A DNA stretch of 64,000 nucleotides from Prorocentrum cordatum (taxonomy: Eukaryota > Sar > Dinophyceae > Prorocentrales > Prorocentraceae), in the NCBI GenBank assembly GCA_963575745.1, contig CAUYUJ010008091.1, forward strand, positions 262,674 to 326,673, in the 5' to 3' direction. The notes under the pieces are model-generated. The model did not search any database and was not told where the DNA came from. It saw only the letters and a list, made by a program, of their open reading frames with translations. The position numbers were made by a program, and so were the translations under genes. Shown here piece by piece: positions 50,325 through 59,999 of the stretch (positions are counted from its first letter, which is position 1; the number at the start of each line of letters is the position of its first letter).

Positions 50325-50508
50325 GCAACGTCAGGGGTGGGCCACCTCCGGGGGGGAAACATCGACCTGGAGTCGGCGACACGTCGCTGGTGGATCGGCG
50401 ATGGGCCCCCTGATAGCGAATCCACACGGTCCTGGGCGGGGTGGGCTATCGCGTACCTATGGGCGACGAGTGCGCGACTCGGGATCGATGAATCCCCCCC
50501 TGAGCCAG
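50325..50508. mobile_element. palindromic repeat family J copy 3
   Basis: GAGTCGGCGACACGTCG, then GGATCGGCGATGGGCCCCCTGA and GGGTGGGCTATCGCGTACCTATGGGCG. It is uninterrupted where the 39-kb copy carries a family B element. Confidence 0.6.
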
Positions 50509-50559
50509 TGATCCTCGTCGTCCGGCTCTAGGGTTAGGTCGGGCATGTCGTCCTACAGG

Positions 50560-50640
50560 CGGATTTTGGAAGACAAATAAAAATAGTAAATCGTCCCCTG
50601 ACAATTAATATATTATTTTTTACTATTCCTCCTGTTGAAG
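50560..50640. other. AT-rich island with inverted words
   Basis: AAATAAAAATAGTAAA and TTTTTTACTATTCC are inverted around TTAATATATTA. It is a small foldback or the remains of one, in otherwise GC-rich DNA. Confidence 0.45.
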
Positions 50641-50744
50641 GCTGCCGGAGAGCATCCCGAGGATGAAAAACCGCCGAGAACCATGGAAAACGTCCGAAAC
50701 CCTCCAACTGGGAACCTCGAACCTCGAGCGCATCCACCCCTGCA

Positions 50745-51110
50745 CAGTAGGAGCTCGACCACAAGAAGCCTCCCACAAGAAACCCAACCCAGAGACCCCA
50801 GGACGCCCATTGATTTTCTAGTGTGGGAACGTCACGCTCCCTACAGCAGAACCATCAAAACCCAAGAAACCAAGGGCACCCTGGAGTAGGGGAACAAAAA
50901 GTGACATAAACATGAAACCTCGGAGGTCTGCGCGGATTTCTCGGATCGGCGCTGGGGCCCCCCGGCGGCGCATCCGGCGCGCCAGGGAGGGGGATCCAGC
51001 GCCGATCCGAGAAATCCGCGCGGACCTCCGAGTTCTTATGCTTATGCCACTTCTTGTTCCCCTGCTGGAGGCAAGCAGGGTGCCTCTGGGCAGGGCTCCC
51101 CGCTGCAGCC
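50745..51110. repeat. dispersed repeat N copy 2, interrupted by family C
   Basis: CACAAGAAGCCTCCCACAAG, GAGACCCCAGGACGCC and GGGCACCCTGGAG on the left resume with CTGGAGGCAAGCAGGGTGCC on the right of the insertion. Confidence 0.8.
50888..51063. mobile_element. foldback element, family C, best copy with 6-bp target duplication
   Basis: The element runs from AGGGGAACAAAAAGTG to CACTTCTTGTTCCCCT, 176 bp. Arms are about 75 nt and include ACATAAACATGAAACCTC, TCGGAGGTCTGCGCGGATTT and CTCGGATCGGCGCTGG with their inverted partners. CTGGAG occurs just outside each end. The centre is GCGCC-rich. No coding capacity. Confidence 0.85.
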
Positions 51111-51510
51111 CTCGTGCTGCCGCGTGGGGATTGCCTCAGGAGGAGCGCGGCGGGGCCTCGCTGGCCACGGCGGCGGCCCCAGTCATCACCCCCCTCTTTT
51201 CCGCCCCCGACTGGCGGCAAGCAGGGTGCCTCTGGGCAGGGCTCCCCGCTGCATACACCCTGCGAAATGCTTAAGAAATCATGGGCTAAGAAATTCACAG
51301 TCTCAGAATTTGAATAAAAACCCAGAACGTCTATCAACATCTTGGGATCTACATGGAAAAGTTAAGAATAATCGAGACTTTGGCCGAAAACCTACGTTTT
51401 CTTAAGCGTCGCCTGAGGTGGAGCCCTCGTGCTGCCACGTGGGAGTTGCCTCACAAAGGAGGAGCGGCGCGGGGCCTCGCCGCTGGCCACGGCGGGCCCC
51501 CCTCGGGCCG
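51066..51510. repeat. local duplications of GGCAAGCAGGG and GTGCTGCC modules
   Basis: GGCAAGCAGGGTGCCTCTGG occurs at 51071 and 51215. GCCCTCGTGCTGCC followed by GCCTCA...GGAGGAGCG and CTGGCCACGG occurs at 51110 and 51423. An AT-rich insert (51262-51410) lies between the second pair. No gene is supported. Confidence 0.65.
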
Positions 51511-51562
51511 GGTCCCCCCCCCGGCGAAGCGCACAGGGACGGCCCGAAGGCCCGAGCCTTCA

Positions 51563-51813
51563 GTCGGGCCTGTCCCCCTGCCAGGGGAGTTTCGACGACA
51601 AATAAACAATACCCCCAAAATGATAATTTTAAAAAGTCCACAAATAGTCCACGAAAAATAACATAATAAAACCCAAAATAATCAAACAAATTAGTTCCAA
51701 AATAGTCTGGGGACTAGGTTTGGGGGGTATTGCTTTACCTTTTTGGGGTGTATTTTGGGGGTATGTTTTATGTTTCGTCGAAAATCCCCCTGTATAAGGG
51801 GGACACGCCCGAC
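51563..51813. mobile_element. AT-rich foldback element, family D
   Basis: Arms of about 58 nt: GTCGGGCCTGTCCCCCTGCC, AGTTTCGACGACAAATAAAC, AATACCCCCAAAA, and their inverted counterparts TTTTGGGGGTATG, TTTCGTCGAAAATCCCCC, GGGGGACACGCCCGAC. The 130-bp interior is AT-rich (AAAATAACATAATAAAACCC), unlike its surroundings, which suggests an origin elsewhere. No other copy was noticed. Confidence 0.8.
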
Positions 51814-51867
51814 ATAGCCCGATCCACTCCTGGGCCCGGAGCGGTCCTATCGTTCCAGCGTCTTGAT

Positions 51868-52062
51868 TTGTGGATGCCACGACAATGGACACCCTGACAG
51901 TCCGATCGTTGAACTTCAAATGTGTTCAAGATGTCGGAACAATGGTCTAAACATGTGTGTTAACATGTGATGTACATGTTTAACGCATGTGTAAACCATG
52001 TTGTAGACATCTGGAAATGGTTTGGCAACACGCTTCCGCTCCATCGGTCGTCCTCCACAAGT
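51868..52062. repeat. dispersed repeat K copy 2
   Basis: See 46324-46480. This copy contains an extra ACATGTGTGTTAACATGTGATG-like AT-rich stretch with several ACATG/CATGT inverted words, so it too may be a foldback element. Confidence 0.7.
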
Positions 52063-52242
52063 CTTGACTGTGAGTCCTCGCTCGCCTCGGCGCCTGGATG
52101 GCTTCGGGCTCCCAGCGGCCGCCTGGGACCATCGGGGCACCCGCGGGGAACTCTCGACGGGAAGCGGCTGCTGAAAAAGCATCCCGAGGAGAGAAGACCT
52201 TCAATAATCTTCCAAACAAATACAGTTCTGGCGCCCAGAACC

Positions 52243-52857
52243 CGGACAGCGGAGCGGTCTAAGACGCGTTATGGCATGTGAGAGAGGCTTGCAAGAACGC
52301 CTGGAAGGTGTCTGGGGAGCGTGCAGGCTCGAGAAGGAAGCTTCGCAAGGGCCTTCGAGAGCTTCTCACGAACTGCGGAGAGGCTTGCGGCAAACCGATT
52401 GGGAACGAATAGGAACACGCTGCTGGAACACGCTGCGAGTTCAAGCAAGGCGCTGGGATGCTGCTTGACCGGCGCCAGAGAGAGCTCTGGGGCTACCCTG
52501 CGCTGCCGGCTTCTAATGTGAAGCCTTTTAGCTCTCTACGAGCTATCCGGGAACAATCCGGATAGCGGAGCAGTCCAAGAGGAGTGAAAGGCTGTGGGAG
52601 ACGCGTGCAATAAAGCTTGAAAGGATGTCTGCCGAGCTTGCAAGTTCAAGAAAGGAGCTTCGCAGGAGCTCCCGAAGCGCTGCGGTGGAGCTCCAGAAAG
52701 GCTTGCGGCACGCGAACCCACTTGGGAACGAGAAGGAAAACGCTTCTGGGTCACGCTGCAGCTTCACGCAACTCGCTGCGGGGATCCCTGCCGGGCACAG
52801 GAACGAGTTCTGGCGCTACCCTGCGCCGCCAGCTTCTAATATGAAATCCTCCTACTC
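52243..52857. repeat. 315-bp tandem duplication, diverged
   Basis: CGGACAGCGGAGCGGTC begins the first unit and CGGATAGCGGAGCAGTCC the second (52558). Both continue through GAGCTTC-, GGCTTGCGGCA-, GGGAACGA- and GGCGCTACCCTGCG-type sequence to CAGCTTCTAATATGAA. Divergence is roughly one in four to five bases, so this duplication is much older than the one at 8.8 kb. Confidence 0.8.
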
Positions 52858-53026
52858 TCAGGAACCGAAATTGGAACATAAACTTGATTATGAGATCCGC
52901 GCGGATTTCTTAGATCGGCGCTGGACCCCTCTCGCTGGCGCGCTGCGCGCGCCAGGGGGGTCTCAGCGCAGATCCGAGACATCCGCGCGGATGTCCCAAT
53001 GTCTATGCTTATGCCGTTTTGCTTCC
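52858..53026. mobile_element. foldback element, family C copy
   Basis: GAGATCCGCGCGGATTTCTT and GACATCCGCGCGGATGTCCC are inverted around TGGCGCGCTGCGCGCGCCA. Outer arms AGGAACCGAAATTGG and GCCGTTTTGCTTCCT are diverged. Confidence 0.7.
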
Positions 53027-53399
53027 TCGGGAGAAGCCCTCAAAGAACCAACTCCCGAAGAGACCAACCGACACCGATACCGCTACATACTCCCGGCTTC
53101 CTCCCGTCCTGAGGAAACCAACAGATACCGATACCGCTACATACTGCAGGGACCTCTCCTGGGGTGCGGTCTGACCAGACTTTTCCGAAGTCGAGCTCCT
53201 GCCTCCTCCCAGATCCTAGGGAGGCAGACCCGGCATGCACAGGAGCCGCTGGGAGGTCCCCGCCTTGCCCTGCGGCGGCCGAGCGGGGGAGAGGCGAAGC
53301 AGGAGGGAGCAGGGAGGCGGGAGCAGGCGAAGGGCTTCGCCTGGCGGTCGCCTCCTCGCCTCCTCGCAGACCTCCGCGCCTCGTCTGGGGAAAGAAGAT

Positions 53400-53505
53400 C
53401 CTCCTCCCCCCCCTCCCCCTCCTCCTCCTCCTCCCCCTCCTCCTCCTCCTCCTCCTCCTCCTCCTCCTCCTCCTCCTCCTCCTCCTCCTCCTCCTCCTCC
53501 TCCTA
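53400..53505 (-). repeat. (TCC)n microsatellite
   Basis: About 100 bp of CTC triplets on the plus strand, nearly pure in the second half. Confidence 0.95.
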
Positions 53506-53716
53506 GCATACATGAACGTAAGTTTCTGGGAGGTCCCCCCGTCTCGACTGCAGCATGGCCCCCCGAGGCTCCGAGGCGCCCACGCCGCGCCCCGCCCCGG
53601 CGCAGCCCAGGACCTCCGCGGGCGCGCGCACGCCGGCCGCCCCGAGCTGGCAGCGGACCTCTCGGGGGAACCCGTAGAAAAAGGTTATTTCCTATTTTTG
53701 TATTCGGCAGCATATC

Positions 53717-53908
53717 GGGTCGGGCGAAAGGGGGGGATAGCAAAGGGGGGGGGTGAGAATCAGCTCACGTAGCTGATTTTCCCGGCGCCTCCCGGCGCCG
53801 GAGGCGGCCATGTATCGAGGAATGGGCCCCTCCGTGGGGCCGAAACCAGCTGCATGCAGCAGATTTCGTAACCCCCCCTTTCCCAATCCCCCCCTTTCGC
53901 CCGGCCCG
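53717..53908. mobile_element. foldback element, family H copy 1
   Basis: GGTCGGGCGAAAGGGGGGGA and CCCCCCTTTCGCCCGGCC are inverted ends, with AGCAAAGGGGGGGG and CCCCCCCTTTCCC one step inward. The centre has GCTCACGTAGCTGATT, CCTCCCGGCGCCGG and CAGCTGCATGCAGC. Element length is about 192 bp. Confidence 0.75.
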
Positions 53909-54083
53909 AGCATAGATGGCCGTTTCACGACGTTTGAACTCGCTCGCCAGGGAAAAGACTCCTTGACACTCAGCTCTGCTCGCATTCGCCTCGCTGTCAC
54001 GCCCCTGAGCGTGGTCCCTGAAAGGGGTAAAAGAGCCCGCCCCCCGACGGACTGAGAACGGGATCTCCGCGGTCACCCAGAAA

Positions 54084-54178
54084 AGACGCACGATAAAGAT
54101 GCAAGGGCCTTGGAGGTCCACATCGACACTGTGCGAGCGGTGCGCGGCCAGCGAAAGCGGCCAAGGATGGGCCGAGAA
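54084..54178. mobile_element. truncated family A MITE
   Basis: GCACGATAAAGATGCAAGGG, CGGCCAGCGAAAGCGG and CAAGGATGGGCCGA match the interior of the 21.8-kb copy. Both ends are lost, and a family I repeat follows directly. Confidence 0.5.
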
Positions 54179-54179
54179 A

Positions 54180-54700
54180 GAGGGATTAGAGGCCTCCCAG
54201 ATGGGGTCCAGGCAAATGGGGTGGGAGGATCGCGCCGCATCGGCGATGCATCGGCGATACATCGCCGATGCATCGGCCATGCACTGGCGACGTCGGCGAT
54301 GCATAGGCGACGTCGGCGTGGAGAAAATTGGGCCCCACATCGAGCCGCATCGCTGATGCATCGCCGATGCATCGGCGATGTCGCGCAATCCTCCGACCCC
54401 ATCTACTCGGACCCTTTCTAGCAGGCCTAGAGGGGCGCGGCCACCTAAAACGACCAAGGATGGGCCAAAAGAGAAGTCGGGCTCCACACCGAGCCGCATG
54501 GCCGATGCATCGGCGATGCGGCGCGATCATCCGACTCCATCTGCTCGTACCCCTTCTTTCTAGGAGGCCTAGAGAGACGCGGCCAGCGAAAGCGGCCAAG
54601 GATGGACCGAAAGCGAAGTCGGGCTCCACACCGAGCCGCATGGCCGATGCATCAGCGATGCGGCGCGATCCTCCGACACCATCTATAGGAAAATAACAAG
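54180..54700. repeat. palindromic repeat family I, array of copies
   Basis: GCCTCCCAGATGGGGTCC, then clusters of GCATCGGCGATGCATCG, then GGGCTCCACACCGAGCCGCA occur three times (about 54185-54410, 54436-54550, 54580-54690). The last two share a 141-bp period and GGCCAGCGAAAGCGGCCAAG-type spacers from family A. ATGCAT and CGATG words make each core self-complementary. Confidence 0.65.
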
Positions 54701-54775
54701 CGCCATAAGCATAAACGTTTGGCGCTCCGCGCAGATTTCTTGGATCTGCGCTGGACCCGCCCCCTCCCCAGGGGC
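54684..54775. repeat. half copy of foldback family C
   Basis: AGCGCCATAAGCATAAACGT, GGCGCTCCGCGCAGATTTCT and TGGATCTGCGCTGGACCCG represent one arm only. Confidence 0.55.
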
Positions 54776-54944
54776 CCGCTTCTCCTCCCGGAAAGTTAGT
54801 CGGCGGACTCGTGGCACGACGCCCCCAAGGGCAATGCCGTCTCGATGATTTTTCGCGACGGATGAGGGCGAAGATTAGGGAGGGTAACTCGGCGTTGCCA
54901 TGGCTCGGGGGGCTAGGACAGGACAGGGCTCGGCGTTGCCGTGA

Positions 54945-55135
54945 CTCGGCGAAAGGGTAGGATAGCAAAAGGCAGGACAGAGAATCAGCTCACGCAGCTG
55001 GTGTTCCCGGGGCCTCCTGGCGCCGGGAGGCGCCCATTTATCAAGCAATGGGCCCGGCGGCGGGGCGGAAATGAGCTGCATGCAGCAGGTTATGTACCCC
55101 CCCCTTTCCCTACCATGCCCTGTCGTCCGGCCCGA
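54945..55135. mobile_element. foldback element, family H copy 2
   Basis: CTCGGCGAAAGGGTAGGATA is inverted against TTTCCCTACCATGCCCTGTC. The internal order GAATCAGCTCACGCAGCTGG, GGCGCCGGGAGGCG, GAGCTGCATGCAGCAGG is the same as in copy 1. Confidence 0.65.
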
Positions 55136-55324
55136 GTGGTGCTTCCCCCTCCGAGGGCCATCTCCATCCAGGCCTTGCTCACGGGAGGCCGGACCAGCAC
55201 ACGGCCAGGCACTTCGGAAGTCCACGGGAGGCTTCCCTCTCCAGCGCCGCACCCCTGGGCGGTGCCATCGGCGTGCCGCCCACTTGCGGGGGAAGGAGGG
55301 ACGAGGAGGCGGAGGAAAACCAGT

Positions 55325-55600
55325 GCAAACCCAAGAGTCATTAACGATGTTGGAATACACCCTCCCTCCAAGCTCCCTCTTCATAGGCCCCTACAACGGT
55401 TAATTTTCATTGAGGGAACTGCCTGGTTGGAAGACAACCTTTTAAAGACCCTGAAGCATGCCAAAACATTGTTCTCGGGATTTCAACGCCACGGATCAAC
55501 CTGGCTGCTGCGTCTTGACGATCCTGAATCGTACCAGATCGTCATGTTTGGGACTGCAACACCGCGAACCAACAAAACTCTTGCACCCGCATGCTCCTGA
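55325..55600 (+). pseudogene. unrecognised coding fragment
   Basis: The plus frame ending at 55600 reads NDVGIHPPSKLPLHRPLQRL, IFIEGTAWLEDNLLKTLKHA and WLLRLDDPESYQIVMFGTAT. GC drops locally and the composition is protein-like with regular hydrophobic spacing. No family is recognised and no start codon can be assigned. It could be an exon or a captured fragment. The 83-bp satellite begins 57 bp further on. Confidence 0.35.
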
Positions 55601-55656
55601 ATTCTCCCCGAACACCATGTCTGGTCCATTGATCATGGGAATCAGGAGAGCGAGAG

Positions 55657-56140
55657 CCACATGTTGAAAAGAAACCGCCCTCAATCCGTGAAGCTCTTGC
55701 AATTTAAAAGACATGTGCGCGGCGCTCAGGCGAGAACCACATTTTGAAAACCATCCGCCCTCAATCCGTGCAACTCTTGCAAGTTTTGAAACACGAATGT
55801 GCACGGCGCTAAGGCGAGAGCCACATTCTGAAAACCACCCGCCCTCAATCTGTGAAGCTCTTACATATGTTTAAAACGAATGTGCGCGGCGCTCAGGCGA
55901 GAGTCACATGTTGAAAACCACCCGCCCTCAATCCGTGCAGCTCGTCCAAATGTTTAAACGACTTTTCGCGGCGCAAAGGCGAGAGCCACATTTTGAAAAC
56001 CACCCGCCTTCAATCCGTGAAACTCTTGTTAATTTAAACAAGCGAATGTGCGCGACGCTAAGGCGAGAGTCACATTCTGAAAACGACTCGCCCTCCATCT
56101 GCGAAGCAGCTGCTGCTTTAGAATCACAAATGGTGCGGAA
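55657..56140. repeat. 83-bp satellite, six copies
   Basis: Units start CCACATTTTGAAAACCACCC and continue GCCCTCAATCCGTGAAGCTC ... GAATGTGCGCGGCGCTAAGG. Starts are at 55657, 55737, 55821, 55904, 55986 and 56070, giving periods of 80, 84, 83, 82 and 84 bp. The sixth unit fades into unique sequence. Confidence 0.95.
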
Positions 56141-57705
56141 ATATCAGGCGCAACGCCCGGCCCGCCCTAAAAACTGGCATCAGGGTGCGACGGGGGGAAG
56201 TTATGTATAAGGAAAGGGAATGGAGGAGGAGAAGGAGGAGGAGGAGAGGAAACGGAGGGAGGGAGGGAGGGGGGAAGAGAGCGAGGAAGAGGACGAGGAG
56301 GACGCGGACAGTGGGCAGAAGAACCACGTGCACAATGACCCACCGCAAAAAACATCGAGACCACTGTCAGGAAACTCGCTTGCACAAAAACTCAAGCAGA
56401 ACAGGGCTGCTCAGCAAACGCGAAGGACTGCCTAGTGACCGCATACTATGGGTGTCGAGGGTTTTTTCGCCCGCCTCGAGAAGAGGTGGGAGGAGGAGGG
56501 AGGGAGGGATGAGAGGGAGGGCGGAGGGGAGGGAGAGGGGACGCAGGGAGGAGGGGATGGAGGGAGGGAGGACCAGCGTACAGGGAGGGAAGGAAGGAGT
56601 GGGGGAACAACGACAGAGTACCGCTGATCCACGGACCTCTCCTGGGGTGTGCTCTGACTAGAACTTCGACACGAATCCAGCCGTGGCGACGAGGGACGGG
56701 CAGCGGCATCGGTACCTTTTCCTCCCGTGATGGGAAGGAGGGGGGGGAGAGAGGCAGGCAGGCAGGTAGAGAGGGAGGGGGGACGGGTCGTGCGTCATTG
56801 ATCGAGTAGGGCTAGGGGATCGAATGCGATGTTGATATACCCTAAACTTGATGTCTCATTCCATCTACGAAACATCCATAGAGTGGTCTGCAGGTCTGCG
56901 GAGCAGTCTGCGCATTTTCTGTCGATTCGACGAATAAGCAATTTTGAGTTAAAGTGGCCGGTCACCTCCTCGATCTGAGTGCGAGGCCGACACAGTGGGC
57001 GTGGGGGGAAACGTGCACCTTGCGTCCCCGTTTGGGGCCCTCGGGGGGCTCCATCAGTGCCCCTGCGGAGCCCCAAAGGTGCACCTTTCTCCCCCCCCCC
57101 CCCCCCCACGCGTCGCCCCTCCATTTGCGCAACGCCCGCACGGGCGTGGGGAGAGAGCATCCAGCGCCGGCGGAGACGCCGCCCGTGGACGCCCGACGTG
57201 CACACGCTCGCCGCGGTGCTCCTCCACCCTCCCTGGCTCACGCGCCCGTCGTCCTCGTCGTGGCTCAGGAGCAGGGGCGGGGACGGGCCGCGGGCAGAGC
57301 CGTGCCTGGGGGGCCAAAACTGCTGTCCCTCTGTATGTTATCACGGGGGGAGGGGCCGATGGTCATCGATAGTAAGGCTTTGGGCTGCGCGCAGACAGTC
57401 CCCCCAGGGAAAAGTCCCCGCTGGCCTCGACAAGCCCCCGAATACCGCGCCCCGGGGTAGGGATGTTGAGACCGTCCGGGCCACTCGGGGGGCCGTTGAG
57501 GCCAGCCAGGGCTACCTGGGGGGCTGTATGTGCGCATCCCGTAGCCTTGACATACCGGCGGGCAAGGAGACAGGGATCGACCGACAGCGCAAAACAGGCC
57601 ACGAAATTTGGAGCGGCGCACCATGGCAAGCTAAAAGCAGCAGGCAGCTCAACCTGCCAGACTGGCAAAAATGGCGGCGCGCAGAGGGGGGTAGCGGGAG
57701 AGGGG
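56141..57705. other. purine-rich and GC-rich spacer
   Basis: Short GGA tracts lie at 56222-56245 and GGGAGG words at 56480-56600. A dispersed CCAGCCGTGGCGAC module lies at 56675. An inverted pair GAAACGTGCACCTTGCG/CCAAAGGTGCACCTTTC lies near 57010/57072. No gene is supported. Confidence 0.4.
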
Positions 57706-57709
57706 ACGG

Positions 57710-57812
57710 TTTCTCAGAAACAGGCTGCTTCTTAGAAGGCGCTGGCCCTACATCTAAAGAGAAGGCCCGCGCCTTCTAAGAAGCAGGGGAGTTCTAAGAA
57801 GCCTTCCCCCTT
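57710..57812. mobile_element. foldback element, family E copy 2
   Basis: GCTGCTTCTTAGAAGGCGCTGG and CGCGCCTTCTAAGAAGCAGG are inverted about a CTACATCTAAAG centre. It matches 62969-63099. Confidence 0.7.
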
Positions 57813-58276
57813 CCCCCATACGGTACATCGACAAAATGTTGCACCACCTGGCGCAGACAAGAAATCGCATTACTTGTCTAACAGCGTTTGTTTTCACCCC
57901 CCCCCTCCCCTCCGGTCTGAATATTGGGTTCAATCTGGGCTAGTCGAAACAGCTCGGTGGTGCAACATTTTGTCGGGAGCCCCCGGGCGGCCCAAGGGCT
58001 CTTCGCCATGCTCTTCGCCACGCACGCCAAATCGGGGGGAAGGGGGGGGAAGAGCAATGCAGTCTAGGTGCCAATGCGCAGCACAAGTGGAGCAAGATTG
58101 CGTCGATGTGCGGTACCTCAACTGCCCGAGGCCGACAAAGACAAGCCCACCCGGCCCTGGGACAGCGCACGCATCAACATACACAGCGCTCGCGGATCGT
58201 CAATTGCAGGGTCGCACGCCACTACCCTGCGCCCTGAAGTATAGAACAACAAGAAAAAAAGAAAAAAACACAAAAC

Positions 58277-58277
<1 letters not shown>

Positions 58278-58341
<64 letters not shown>

Positions 58342-58364
58342 CCACCAACAACAACACCAACACC

Positions 58365-58417
<53 letters not shown>

Positions 58418-58492
58418 AAACAACATCAACAACAGCAACAACAACAACAACAACAACCACAACAACAACAGCAACAACAACAACAACAACAG
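58278..58492 (+). repeat. (AAC)n microsatellite
   Basis: About 215 bp of ACA/AAC triplets with CACC and CAGC interruptions. Frames give poly-Thr or, on the minus strand, poly-Val or poly-Leu. Confidence 0.95.
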
Positions 58493-58534
58493 CAGAGCGC
58501 GAACGAGCGGGGGCCACGAAGTGCAGATAATGCG

Positions 58535-58650
58535 GGGCCACAGAAGGCAACTATGGGGCCACTGATGGTAGCAACTGGGCCACGTAGGACAGTGAGGGGG
58601 ACACAAATGGCGACAGCGGGGCCACGAAGGGCATGCACATGGGGCCACAA
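58535..58650 (+). repeat. GGGGCCACGAAGGGCA degenerate repeat, copy 1
   Basis: Words GGGGCCAC recur every 25-40 bp. A second, closely related run (AGCGGGGCCACGAAGGGCAT) lies at 59932-59975, in both cases just after a triplet array. Confidence 0.6.
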
Positions 58651-58696
58651 CGGGCGCGACTCCTGGGTGCCTGGGTGTCGGGAGCGCGGCGCTTGG

Positions 58697-58915
58697 GCAA
58701 ATTGCAAGGAATTCCAACGCAAGGCCATTCTCCAGTAAGTTGCAAGCAAGTCTCCAGCGAGAGCGCGACTCCAGAGCGCCGGGAGAGCGATTCCTGAATA
58801 AATTGTAAGGAAGTCCCAAGCGAGAGCGCGATTCCTGCATAACATGCAAGGAAGTCTCGGGCGGGAGCGGGGGTCCTGGCTAAATTGTGAGGAAGTCTCA
58901 GGCGGGAGCCGTTGT
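58697..58915. repeat. 41-bp minisatellite
   Basis: GCAAGGAAGTCTCGGGCGGGAG, GTAAGGAAGTCCCAAGCGAGAG and GTGAGGAAGTCTCAGGCGGGAG lie at 58847, 58806 and 58888, a 41-bp period. Earlier diverged units start near 58702 and 58742. Confidence 0.8.
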
Positions 58916-59067
58916 TGTTGTAACCCGGGGGCCAGGCGCCCAGTTTGAGCAGGAAGACTTCCCTGTCAAAAACAGGGTGCGGGCATCGCGGGGCACACTT
59001 TGATTGAGAAAAACAATATGCACCGGTGGGGGGGGATCAACAACAATTATTCTTCAGAAATGAGAAT

Positions 59068-59069
59068 TC

Positions 59070-59148
<79 letters not shown>

Positions 59149-59200
59149 ACAACAACAATAATAATAATAGCAACAACAACAACAATAACAACGACAACCG

Positions 59201-59283
<83 letters not shown>

Positions 59284-59284
59284 C

Positions 59285-59337
<53 letters not shown>

Positions 59338-59338
59338 C

Positions 59339-59370
<32 letters not shown>

Positions 59371-59437
59371 ACAACAACAACAGCAACAGCAACAGCAACA
59401 ACAACACCAACAAGAAGAACAAATACTACAACAACAA
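59068..59437 (+). repeat. (AAC/CAG)n microsatellite
   Basis: About 370 bp of CAA triplets with two CAGCAA sub-blocks (59105-59150 and 59338-59400). Frames give poly-Thr/Ala, and poly-Val/Leu/Cys on the other strand. Confidence 0.95.
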
Positions 59438-59807
59438 TAATAGTACGGTGTGGGCAGTGGATAAGGAACCAATGGGTAAGGAATCCTTGGTCTCGAAGCC
59501 AGTGGAACTTAGATCGTGGATTGGCCATGGATATCACCGCCGCCATACATTCCTTAACGAACGCCCCCACCGTAATCGTGTTGAGAATGTTCGCTCTTAC
59601 CTGCTCGAGTGTCATTCAGGGTGCACTTCCTAAAACCTCGATACCCGCCCTCTTCGTCTTCGATCGAACCCCTTTTGGGGGGTACATCTTTCTTCCCTGT
59701 AGGCCGGGCCCCAGCAAGCGGCGGGGCGGCCGCGGACCGTCGGCCTGGCCAGCGGCAACGCTTATCGGCGGCAACCCGACCCCACGAGGGACGGACAGCA
59801 GACCGAC

Positions 59808-59808
59808 C

Positions 59809-59846
<38 letters not shown>

Positions 59847-59912
59847 AGCGACGACGACGACGACGACGACGACGAGCGAAAGCGAGAGCGAGAGCGAGAG
59901 CGAGAGCGACAG
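59808..59912 (+). repeat. (ACG)n and (GAGAGC)n microsatellite
   Basis: ACG triplets to 59875, then GAGAGC hexamers. Arg/Asp/Thr frames across it are by-products. Confidence 0.9.
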
Positions 59913-59999
59913 CAGGGCCACGACGAAGGGAAACAGCGGGGCCACGAAGGGCATGCAGCTGGGGCCGAGGGACGACGGCCACGACGAGGGGCCGAACAA

